Assembly (NCBI GenBank): GCA_038380435.1
Contig: JAWZYU010000010.1
Span: 46,162,135 to 46,226,134, forward strand
Origin: Ryuthela nishihirai
Taxonomy: Eukaryota; Arthropoda; Arachnida; Araneae; Heptathelidae
Length of the DNA: 64,000 bases
Reading direction: 5' to 3'
Each line of letters opens with the position of its first letter. Within the stretch, counting starts at the first letter, position 1. The notes below the pieces were generated by a model that made no database searches, had not been told where the DNA came from, and was given only the letters and a program-made list of their open reading frames with translations. The position numbers and the translations under genes were made by a program. This document shows positions 25,201 to 37,200 of the stretch, piece by piece.

Positions 25201-28200
25201 GGGGGTGGTATTATTTTACAAACATAAGTTTTAATTTGACCTTTCTAATAAGAGAAGAATATAAATGTGTTAATTAAATTAAATGTTAAATCCTTGTTCA
25301 CGGATAGAGGCACGAGTTTTTTTTTTTACCAAGTTTCATACCACCTGGTAAAGCAGCTGAAAATAGATATTTCCGATCGCTGTTATAATGTTCGTTTTGA
25401 GTTCATCCAGTATGGGAGGATTATTTTGATACACAACTCCTTTGAGATACCCCCAAAGGAAAAAAAAATTATTTTTTCAAAAAAATCCAGTAATCTTGGA
25501 GGCCACAAACCTTTATAAATGAAGCACTCCGAAAAACTCTTGCAAAAACTGCATGATTTCATTCGACGTGTGGCACGAGACACTATCTTGCTGCAACCAG
25601 CAAGCGCTTTCATCCACATCAAGGAGTACAATGAACTATATGATGATGTCTTGGTATACCACACTATTCCCTGTCGTCTCAAAAAAATGGATCACACTAC
25701 GCCACTACACCATACTCCAAGTTTTTGATAGTGCAACGGCTGTTCATGAAAAACGTGTATTTTTGGAAGACAATTTATTTTGGAGGACAAAATCTTATTG
25801 TTTTGACTATTCACATAGTCACTTAGGGTTGGGTTGGGTTGTTTTACCTCTGAGCGGCATTCTTTTGCACACCATGGGCTAAATGGCCAGGTCGCATGGA
25901 TCCCGAAGGCTCAGAGAAAGTTGGGGGAGGGGACCCACTGGAACAGCTGTTGGGAGACAGATGGTAGCCTCACGTCAAGGCCATCCAGCGTGTTCTTTAA
26001 CGAGCACAGGGTATGGCTCTCCCACACATGGAGCCACGGCTTAACGTCCCATCCGACGGACGGCGGTCTTTCGAAGCCCATCGGTGCCCCCTACTGACCA
26101 TGGGCAGGGCGGGGAATTTTGCGGAGTCACTTAGGGGAATCAAGCTTCATCACTAAAAATCTCTATTAGGCTGCACTCTTCCATGTTCTTCAACAAATGG
26201 CTGAAGCCATCGACAGTAGACTACGCATTTTTCCTTTATCCAGGTTCTTCAGTTCCTGGAATGAATGCATACGATATGGACAAAGATGTAACTGGCACGC
26301 AGCTTTCTGATCAGTTCCATACAATATTCTTTCTTAAACTGTGAGTGTACTGATGGGAGGATTATTTTGATGCTTTTATAGGGGATTAATGCAATGTTCT
26401 CTGCACGCCACCCAATTTAGCATCATTCAACACGGTAAGTCTCCCTGATCGTTTCGTTGTCAGATACCGTTTCCCGGAAACGTTTCACTAATCTGGCTAT
26501 CGTCAACTTCTGAGGGACTGCAGTAGCCAGATATGTCTTATGAACTCCTTGGGAACACGTGCATACGAATGACTCTCAAAATAATTTTGCAAAATTAAAA
26601 CTCATTGTGTCTGAGAAAAAGACATTTCACTTCCTTTATGAACAAGGCTACACTGACGACATCCTGTATCTGTAACACTGCAGTCAGCATCTCCGATAGT
26701 TTTCAGTAGTATCATAGTGCCATCTAGTGGGAGGAATAAAAAATACAATTATTTCGAAACAATTTAGATAAACTTCAACTTTGGGTTGCACGACTTTTCA
26801 ATCACCCTGTATTACATGCCCACTTTCATTTCGCAAGTAATTTTCGAAAATATATTATTATATAGTACTACGAACACTTTATTGCTTTTATAATGTCAAC
26901 AGAGCATCCCCCCTTCCCGCTACAAAAACGTATGCTCCACCTAAAAGTTCGCCTTTTTCTGACAGCAGCCTGGAACTTCCTTTGGGAAAACAGGGTAGGA
27001 TTCTTATAGAGATAAAATTATAATAATAATTTTTGGTTAGAATCGATAGCATCCTTTTAATCTTTGTAAGCAGAAATGTTGGTTTTTGTTAAGGTAAAAC
27101 GTCCTCCTTTTCTCTGGTTTATAATTCAAATTATGTATTAAGGTTTAATATGATATTATTAATATGAATGTTATTATATCTTTAATATGATATTATTAAT
27201 ATGAATGTTATTATATCTTTAATATGATATATTAATATGAATGTTATTATATTTTTAATATGATATTATTAATATGAATGTTATTATATATTTAATATGA
27301 TATTATTAATATGAATGTTATTATATCTTTAATATGATATTATTAATATGAATGTTATTATATCTTTAATATGATATATTAATATGAATGTTATCATATC
27401 TTTAATATGATATTATTAATATGAATGTTATTATATATTTAATATGATATTATTAATATGAATGTTATTATATCTTTAATATCATATATTAATATGAATG
27501 TTATTATATCTTTAATATGATATATTAATATGAATGTTATTATATCTTTAATATGATATTATTAATATGAATGTTATTATATATTTAATATGATATATTA
27601 ATATGAATGCTATTATATCTTTAATATGATATAATTAATATGAATGCTATTATTATGAATAATATTATTAATATGAATATTACATAGCATATTTTGCATA
27701 GTATGCATTTTATATTTATATCTTACATATAACATATTTTGTATGATAATTTAAACGTTTTGATTTCACGATAAATAAATAAATTTAAAAAATATAATTG
27801 AAACTTTAATACGGTGTCGTTAGCTTTCATTAATATCTCGGATTTCTTTATTAACTATCGAATCTGAGACTAGTTAGTTATTTTTGATATTTGTGAAAAA
27901 AAGAAAATTACCTACTTATAACTTTCCTGTTTTTCCCCATAGCTTATCCAATGGATCGGATGGTGTAGCTCTTTTCTCATGGGCATCACTATTGTCTTTG
28001 GAGTAACAGGCTGGAACCGTGGGAGAATTCCAGGAATAGTTGAATCCACAATCTATGCAGCATCCTCAAGATTAGTGTGGACAGTCTGTCTGTCTTGGAT
28101 AGTAATTGCCTGTCTCAGTGGCAATGGAGGTAAACATTTTTTTATGAACTGAAGGTTTGCAATATCAATGGTCTTATGTAGACCTTATATCGAAACCGAT

Positions 28201-31200
28201 TCAGTGCAACATGCTGTTGTTCTGTGTACGCAATTTCTGCAGCAAGTACTATCCCCCCCCCCTACATTTTCGATCCTCTAATTTGTCTCCCATTTTTTTT
28301 TTGGTTGTTGAGACTGTTTATTGGTATCAAGGCCGGATCTATGAGATCATGTTCCTCCCTTTAAGAATGCTAGTAAGTGTAATAGAGGCACTGAATTATT
28401 AAACTTATTTATATTTAATGCATTTTACAAGAACATTTTTTAAAGACATGTCAAACGGAAAGGTAAATGGTCTCTTGGGCCCCTTTTATATTTTTTCCGC
28501 TCGATGGTGTTTTTGTCCCCACCCTCCATTCTTTCCCTCGATTTGTTTCTAAATCCGGGCCTGGTTAGTATAATTCGTATTACTTTCGCATACAGGAAAT
28601 CTTCGAAATACGAATAGCAATTACAACTAACTGCAATATGAAACAGGAATGCTACAAGATCACTGATGAGATACCATTACATAGAAAATCCTCATGCAGC
28701 CATGGGCTACGGAGGTCCAACCAAACTGTGTAATTTTCCTTTCCAGACGTGTCTGTTCTGAGCTATTTTCTGAAATAAAGCTTCCACGAAAATCAGAACT
28801 TTCCATTTAAACTTTAGTTAACTGGCAGAACATGAATATCAATAACTCCAGGCGATAACTAAACTCGAAAGAGACAGATGACAATTTAAAAGAATTGAAA
28901 CAGATATACCTTTCTAATTTAGGAATTTGAAATGGAAATTTTGCAGTTAAAGAACATTGAAACTGTAATTCCAAGCGCAATCTAAATTCCAAGAAAATCT
29001 CTAATTATAAATTTACGATTTGTATGGTAGCTAGGTAGTCACTGGAAGGAGAGCTATGCACCAATCCCCTGTGATGATGCATAGAACCGGCCAGGCCTAG
29101 CACCTAATGTCCAACCCCGCCTTCTCGTGGTGCGGACCGTTAGTAACTTTCAAAAGAGATACTCTCTTGTGGAAGTGAACGGAAGGGGAGGGCTGCCAGA
29201 TTAGTGTGGCCTACTGATCTGGACAACTATGGCTACTTTCCTTTTTTTTCTACCCTGCTGAGGAGTGGTCAACCACACAGGGTCCTGGTGCTGACCATGT
29301 AAACCTACTGGACTGGACAGATATATGGCTCTGAGCTTGATTATGGATCCTGATTTTGCTGCACTGGTGGGCTTCTGTGGAGGGAAAATCTTCCGCTGTG
29401 TTTTCTGTTTGTTTGTGGGTTGACAGCCCCAAGTGAATAGATCCACAGGATATGTTTATCAGCTGGTGGATAATCCTGAGCAGAAGTCATCGCAGGCACC
29501 TGAACTCTTTGCTTCTATTGGCATCGTCAAATTCTACATTGGAGGAAGTCTTCCAGTGTAGATGGCTTCAGCCTTTAGTAGTGGGGGAACGGGTCTTTGC
29601 CCCATGTCTGCGATTAGGGGGCTGTTTGATATTGTCGGCATTCCCTCTCTCAATAAACATAGTTTCTTTAAACATCCCACTAACCATTTTCTCTCCATAG
29701 GTAGTTGGAATGTGAGGACTCTGCACAGAGCTTTTTCTCTTGATGTCCTCACACAAGAATTCCACCGTTATAATTTAGATATTCTCGGCTTGCAAGAGAC
29801 CAGATGGACAGATAAAGGTCAGATTCTTAAAAATAATCTTAAATTTCTCTTTTCAGGGAGGGACGACAAAAAACATCACCAAGGCGTGGGTCTGCTTCTC
29901 AGCAGACACGCTAGTGATGCTCTTCTAGGATATGAGTGCATTAATGAAAGGTTTCTTACAGCAAAATTTCAGACAAGCGTTAAAGACTTGAATGTTATCT
30001 GCTGTTATGCCCCCACTGAGGATGCCGATGAGGATGAGAAGGATAGGTTTTATGAACAACTTCAGGATATTTTGAATTCTGTCAAGAAAGGAGATATTAC
30101 CCTTGTTCTTGGTGACTTCAATGCCAAAGTTGGTACTGACTCTGACCTTTGGGGAGGAGTAATAGGCCCTTTTGGTATTGGTAGCTGCAATAGCAATGGG
30201 CAACGTCTCCTACAGGTAAGTAAACTCAATGGATTCAGAATAACTAACACTTATTACAAACACCGCGACATACATAAGTACACATGGGTTTCACCTGATG
30301 GGCTGCATAAGAATATGATTGATTACATATTAATTAACAGCAAATGGACTAGTTCTGTTAGGAATACCAGGGCATATAGGGGAGCTGAAATTGGATCTGA
30401 CCATTACCTTGTTAAAAGTGTGTTGCAACTTAAACTTAAAAAGTGTTGTGCTAGGGTTAAAAAATTTACTTTTAATACTGAAGCTCTGAAAGATCCAGTT
30501 ATAGCCAAAGCTTACCATGATAGGTTACTTAGTCATTATGACAGTCATGGTTTGCTTACTACTGAAGTTGAGGAAGAATGGGATCATTTTAAACAGGCTT
30601 TTTTGGACACTAACAGTACTCTTTTAGGAAAAAAGGAGCAGAAGAGGCAAAATTATCTGAGTGATAAGGCACTTGAGCTTATTTCGGAAAGAAAGAACTG
30701 CAGGAATGTCCTTAATCAATACCCTACTAGTCCTAATAGAAAGCATTACAGAGACCTTAATAAACTTGTAAAGGATCAGTTAGCTGCTGATAAAAATTTT
30801 TGGCTTGATGGTTTGGCTGACAAAGCCGAGGAAGCAGTTAGACAGCACAACAGCAGAGAGCTGTACCAGATAGTTAATGTTTTGTGTGGTAGAAAACGGA
30901 CAGGCATACAAGGATTGAAGGATAAACAAGGTAAGATTATAGAAGGGGAGGATTCTGTCATGGCTAGGTGGGCTGAGCATTTCAGTGATGTTCTAAACAA
31001 TGTAGTTAGTTCTACTCCCATTGTTTGCAATGATGATAGATGCATTGGTGGCTTTAATGTTGGCCCTATAACACAATCTGAAGTTAGTTTGGCTGTTTCT
31101 AAACTTAAACTTCATAAATCCCCAGGGGTAGATGAAATTACTACGGAAATGCTTAGAGCTGGGAATGTTTCGGTTACCACTTGGATGACTGAAATTCTGA

Positions 31201-34200
31201 ATCTCTTTTATGATAAAGGCATGGTTCCTAAGGATTTTACCAGAGCTATTGTTATCCCTATTTTCAAAAAAGGTGATCGCAGTTCTTGTGATAACTATAG
31301 GGGTATCAGCCTACTCTCTGTTCCAGGTAAAGTTCTTTCCATGATTGTGCTTAATAGAATTAAGAATCTGGTTGACAGGCAATTGCGTGATGAGCAATGT
31401 GGATTCAGAAGTGGTAGGGGATGTGTAGATCAGATATTTTCACTTAGACAGATTCTTGAGAAATGTTTAGAGTTTCAGAAACCTTTGGTTGCTAGCTTCG
31501 TTGATTTCAAAAAGGCTTTCGACTCTGTTAATCGTCATAATTTGTGGTTGATTGTGAGATCATATGGTATACCAGACAAGTTAGTTAACATTATGAAAGC
31601 TCTCTATAATAACACTGAGTCGTGTGTGAGAGTTGGTAAGGCTTGTAGCAATTGGTTTAGCATTACTTCTGGTGTTCGACAAGGGTGCATTTTGTCTCCT
31701 TTTCTCTTTAGCTTGGTTATTGATTATGTTATGCGAAATTCACTTCAAGGGAAAGATTTTGGCCTTAAATGGGCTGGAGATAGGAAAATTTCTGATTTAG
31801 ATTATGCTGATGATTTAGCCCTTCTGGCAAATGATGTTGATGAGATGAACTCTTTCATTCGAGCCGTTGATGAGACTGGTAGTAGAGTAGGTTTGGTTAT
31901 AAACAGAGAGAAAACTAAAGTGATGAAAATTGGTCAGGCAGGTTGTGATTCAGTTAATCTGAATGGTTGCAGTCTTGAGCAGGTGTCACAGTTTAATTAT
32001 CTTGGGAGCTATGTAACAGATAGTGGTGATGTGCGGCATGAGATTAACAGACGAATAGGGATTGCTGCTGGGACTTTTAAGAATCTATGGAGAGTGTGGA
32101 GAAATAGGCGTATACACCTAAAGACTAAAATTAGACTGTATAATAGTTTGGTTCTTTCTACGGTTAGTTATGGTAGTGAAACTTGGACACTTTGTAAACA
32201 AGATAACAGGAAACTAGATGCTTTTGATTCCAGATGCTTACGCAGTATCTTGGGCATTAGGTGGTTCAACTTTGTAACTAATGATGAGATTAGGAAAAGG
32301 AGTTTGCAACCTCCTTTAAGCAGCATATTGTGCAGAGAGAGACTCCGTTGGTTTGGCCATGTTGCCCGTATGAATAATTATAGATTGGCGAATAGGGTTA
32401 TGAACAGTGTGCCTAAAGGCCTCAGAAAGAAGGGGAGACCTAGGATGCGGTGGGCAGACAATGTCAAACAGGACCTTGTTAGAATTGGTGTGCAGTGGCC
32501 AGATGCAGTAGATGTAGCTCAGGATAGACTTGCTTGGAGAACTAAATTGCACGGTCTGGTTGGACCTCCGTAGCCCATGGCTGCTTGAGGATGATGATGA
32601 TGATGATGATGATGATTTCTAAACTAAAACTGAAGAAATACATTGCTATCGTTTAGCTATAATAATCTTATCACAGTTTTGAATTGGAAGTCTCCATATT
32701 TAGAGGATTTCCATTCCAGGTCAACTTCAAGATAATATCGTTTTTGTTTTTTTTATTTCACCTGTTGTATAACTTAAAAATAGATTCTATGATATCTAAT
32801 AATTTTAAAAAAGACAATGTGATTTTCACAATTATTTACGCTGGAAGATGTATTAAATGGTTTTTTTTCTCCCAGTTATTAACCAAAAAATAAGAAGAAA
32901 CTTTTAAATACCATGCATATAAATTCCTCAAGATTATCATATAAAATCACTTCCCTATTGAAAAATTTCATTTGAAATCATTTGAATACTTATATTTACA
33001 TAGAAGCAGTAAAATACAAGAAACTCAACAATTACAATGTAAGGTTTCTTGAAAAGACCGCAAGTGGCAAAGCAGCGATCCGCACATCCAATACTTTAGG
33101 GAAAAAATTAAATGGGGGATACACCACTACGAAATGTAATATAACGGTATATAAATAAATGTCCCTCCTTCCAAAGAAAAAGTTGAACGAAGAAGTATGA
33201 GATTAAATCCTATACATAAGTTTGAGATAAACAAATCGAAAAACAAGAGGACAAAATAATTTCCAGTAAAACAATAGAAATGTTAACTGTGTTCAATTAT
33301 ACACATTACAAACTAATGCATATATTAATAGCTTTTTACTTTAAGACGCAGACGCCAGTAACAAGGTAAGAATTTGTTTTTCATGTTCCCGAATGCTAGG
33401 GGCGGGGGTGGCTCAGTCGGTAGCTCGCCAGGATCTAATCTGTAGTTCCCAGGTTCGAGTCCCAGCTGGGTCAGCGTTGAGATTTATCTCCTCAAAATTC
33501 CCCGCCCTGCCCGCGGTCAGTAGGGGACACCAATGTGCTTGGAAAGGCCGCCGTCCGTCGGATGGGACGTTAAGCCGTGGCCCCGTGTGCGGGAGAGCCA
33601 TATCCTGTGCACGTTAAAGAATACGCTGGATGGCCTTGACGGGAGGCTACCTTCTGTCTCCCAACAGCTGTTCCAGTGGGTCCCCTCCCCCAACCTTCTC
33701 TGAGCCTTCGGGGTCCATGTGACCTGCCATTTAGCCCATGATGTGCAAAAAAGTGCCACTCAGAGGTAAAACAACCCAACCCGAATGCTACGTATGGTCG
33801 ACACTCTCCTTTTGAAATTCTCGAGTAACAAACATTTACTTGTACTGTCACATATTTTGATTGAAATGATAATTTTTCAGACAAAGGGATAATCATGGAC
33901 GATTTTTTTACTGCACTATCGTTTCAAGAGGTTTCACATTTAAGAGACATAATTCAGGTAAAGGTATATCGTAAAAGCAAAAAAAAAACAACTAAAATAT
34001 AAATTTCGCGGCAAACAACCTCAACGAATTTACGACCTGAACTGATAGGAAGAGCGCACAGAAACTTCGGAGTCCCTTATACCAAGAAATCTACGCTCGA
34101 TTTTGACGTCACATGCTTAAAAAAGTGTTATATGTGCAGGCCCAATCCGTAGTTGTTGCCGATGCTGCAAAACACATGACGTGCACATGTCAGCCATATT

Positions 34201-37200
34201 TCTACCGTGTATCCATTACAAGGGCGATTCGAGTGTATTTATGATGTTTCTTTAGTACTGATAAGACTTCCTGTAGTATTATACACCAAATTTTAATTAA
34301 GTAAAAGTAATAGTATTTTTAATAAATATCAATAAAAAAATTACTGCTTTTTGCATAATAAAAATTAACATTTTTTTTTATTTTACTGTTTTGTAATAAT
34401 CATTCTGTGCTGCTAAAAACTGTTTTGCACCACTTAAACCTAGTGATAAAGAAGGTAGTTAATAAAGTTCGGGCAGGATCAGGCTAGTAATAATTAAAAT
34501 TTTTAATTTTGTTTGTAATTGTTAAAGAAATAGGTAAACAAAATAATTTCGTTTGATTGTCATTGATAACGAGAAAGATAACTTTTTATGCGCAACTTCA
34601 GAATATTTTCAATTCTGTCAGGAAAGGAGATATTATTCTTTTGCTGGACGACTTCAATGCTTAAATTGGTACTGATTCTAACACTTGGACAGGACTGATA
34701 GGCCCTTTTGGTATTGGAATGGCAATGGTTAAAGTCTATTACAGATAAATACACTTAATAGCTTGAGAATAACTTATACTAATTGCAAACTAGCTGAACG
34801 TACCTGGCGCTGCCCGGGTGTCACTTTTAACCTGTATATTCTTATTTTCACTGCATTAAAGATAAATTTTGTAAGAACCCCCCTCCCGACACTTTAGCAC
34901 CACAGCGTCCCCCGTGTGGTCCGGTGATTGGTTTAAAACACAGATTCTCACTTGGCCCGTGGCTACGTTACTACACAAATTGTGACAGCTCGTGGCTCAC
35001 TTTTAATCTGCATATTCTGTTGTTTCCTGCACTAATGGTTAGTTTTGTGAGTATTCCCCGCCGACATTTTACACAGTTTGAATACGATGGATTTCCCGGT
35101 GTTGCAAAGGTCATTTTTGGTGACCACCCCTGAGTATATTTAGGGCGGCACACGCACTTAGGCCGTGATTCGTTTACTTGCTGCCAAATCTAGGCAGTTC
35201 CCGGACCCAATATTCGAATTAACATACATTTAGAAATAAGCAAAACCAACATGATTTCACAGTTAACAAAAACACAACATTTATTAACAAATTACTTTCA
35301 GACATTTTTCACATGTAGGTCCACTCATTGGACAATTTCATCAGGCGCCCTCGGCGCGACACTTCTCGATTTAAGGGGGCTTGCCCCAGCGATGGCGTAG
35401 CAGAGTCCAAAAAGTTACGTCAGTTCAGTGCTCAAGAAGGTGAGCAAATGATACACCATGAATTAGTTCCGTACAGGCCGCGTGACGTCGGTATGTAAAG
35501 TAATTCAGTGGGAATAATTAAACCAGAGCAGAAACGATTTCGACCCTACCTCCTCGTCCCGTGCAGGCTGATCCCAGGGGACGACATCACTGTTTGGCCA
35601 GCCGCTCGCCAGTAGCTGCAGGCTTCCGATCCTTGGCAACTCGCTGCATTTCATGGGGCGTTTACAACACTCTGCTCATTTGCTTTTCAGAGGCAACAGC
35701 TCACATCTTCTTTCTTTCCGGAGAGCGACGACAACAACTGCACTTTACCGCTTGTTTTTCGAGGTACACTGTCTGATCCCCCTGGTAGAGGTCACTACGC
35801 TCAGGCGTGGCTGTTCGTGATTGGCCAGAGTAGCCGAGGTGCGAATCTCAGCTCCCCTGGGGGCGGGGGTGGCTCAGTCGGTAGCGCGCCAGGCTCGTAA
35901 TCTGTAGTTCCCAGGTTCGAGTCCCAGCTGGGTCAGCGTTGAGATTTATCTCCGCAAAATTCCCCGCCCTGCCCACGGTCAGTAGGGGACACCGATGGGT
36001 TTGGAAAGGCCGCCGTCCGTCGGATGGGACGTTAAGAAGTGGCCCCGTGTGCGGGAGAGCCATACCCTGTGCACGTTAAAGAACACGCTGGATGGCCTTG
36101 ACGGGAGGCTACCATCTGTCTCCCAACAGCTGTTCCAGTGGGTCCCCTCCCCCAACCTTCTCTGAGCCTTCGGGGTCCATGTGACCTGGCCATTTAGCCC
36201 ATGCTGTGCAAAAAAGTGCCGCTCAGAGGTAAAACAACCCAAACAACTCAGCTCCCCTCCGGCCAACGCTGTTTACCAGCATGTCACATAGTCCCTCTGC
36301 CATCCGGGGGTTTCAGGGTCAATCTGGAAAATTCTGTGCCTGCGACCGAGTTCCTCTTCATCGAACTAGACACCAAAAATGGAGGCAATGGCAAATGGCC
36401 TTATGGAACGCGGATGAGGGTGGCCATGACCCTTTCTGCCAACAGTCGTGTCCACATGATAAAACAAATGTGGGTACGACACATTGTTGACTCGGCGCGC
36501 TCTCTCGGAGCCCGTGGCAAACGATCGAGATATTTATTTCTTCAGATTTTGGCATTCTGTAATTCCCGACGTACTTCACCGAAAGGTCCCAAATTTCGCA
36601 GGCGGTTCCCCGTGCTTGCCCCATGTTTGAATAGAATATCAAGTCCCTATCTGCAATGGAAAGCCTAAATAATGCTTTTGGAAATGTGAGGAATCTGGCA
36701 ACGGCATCAGATTTGCAGCAGAATATTTAAATGCTATCTTAGCTCTTTACTTTTACAGTTAGAGAACAATAAATGGCAACAGCAAATTTGACAGCGATTC
36801 TCGTTTCCCATAGGAATAGCATGGTAAATATTTTTGCTTCTAGCAAACCCCCATTTTGGATTTTCTACTTGAAATTTGGCACTGCAATATGGAACACAAC
36901 CAGAAACATTCTCTGAAAATTTGGAGCATGTACGTTGATTTCCCGATGAGTTAAGGCTGCCACAGACAGACAGACACACAGACACAGACATCTTTTATTA
37001 TATAGATATATGGATATTTATAAATATACATGAATTTCACCTAATGTGCTGCACAGGAATACGATAGGTTATACAGAGTGATTCCAAATTCGTGCAACCC
37101 TAAATGCTTATTATTTCGCGCCAACTGAACGGAATAAATACAGATTCTAACGCTGACAATCCTGCAGTCGCTGACATATGCAACACAGTTTAGTTCTCAC

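Larger units (their letters stand above)
24917..26809 (-). mobile_element. Mariner-superfamily element with two SINE insertions
   Basis: Termini CAGAGTGATCGAGAAGTCAT and, on the complement, CAGGGTGATTGAAAAGTCGT, both continuing GCAACCCA and flanked by TA. The minus strand carries transposase remains: EVDDSQISETFPGNG-type N-terminal debris near 26500, SDEA near 26145, then after a SINE the GLWPPRLLDFF...GGISKE block (25383-25550), which corresponds to the family's WPPRSPDLTPxDFFLWGxLK. Many stops; inactive. The same termini bound the MITE at 37074-37473. Confidence 0.8.
34790..37006 (-). mobile_element. Non-autonomous Helitron copy 2, intact ends
   Basis: On the minus strand it begins TCTATATAATAAAAGATGTC and ends CCCGGGCAGCGCCAGGTACG then TTCAGCTAG. 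The six-pair hairpin ACCTGG/CCGGGT (one wobble) lies a few bases before the terminal CTAG. It lies between A (34789) and T (37007) of the broken LINE, which aligns continuously across the junction with no target duplication, as Helitrons require. No Rep/helicase ORF. An unrelated insert at about 35115-36480 contains a SINE-A. Confidence 0.82.

Noticed and set aside
25834..26097. 87-codon plus-strand ORF
   Set aside because: Lies entirely within an antisense SINE-A inserted in a mariner element.
29201..29765. Small ORFs upstream of and overlapping the LINE start
   Set aside because: They are shadows of the LINE 5' region and endonuclease frame, and recur in the broken copy at 49336-49635. I could not support a separate first ORF.
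35115..36480. LTR retrotransposon
   Set aside because: TTTTTGGTGACC is suggestive, but no matching long direct repeats, gag or pol motifs were found, so it is left unclassified.
36201..36668. 155-codon plus-strand ORF in the Helitron insert
   Set aside because: It crosses the SINE tail, the unknown insert and the Helitron body, so it cannot be a single gene.
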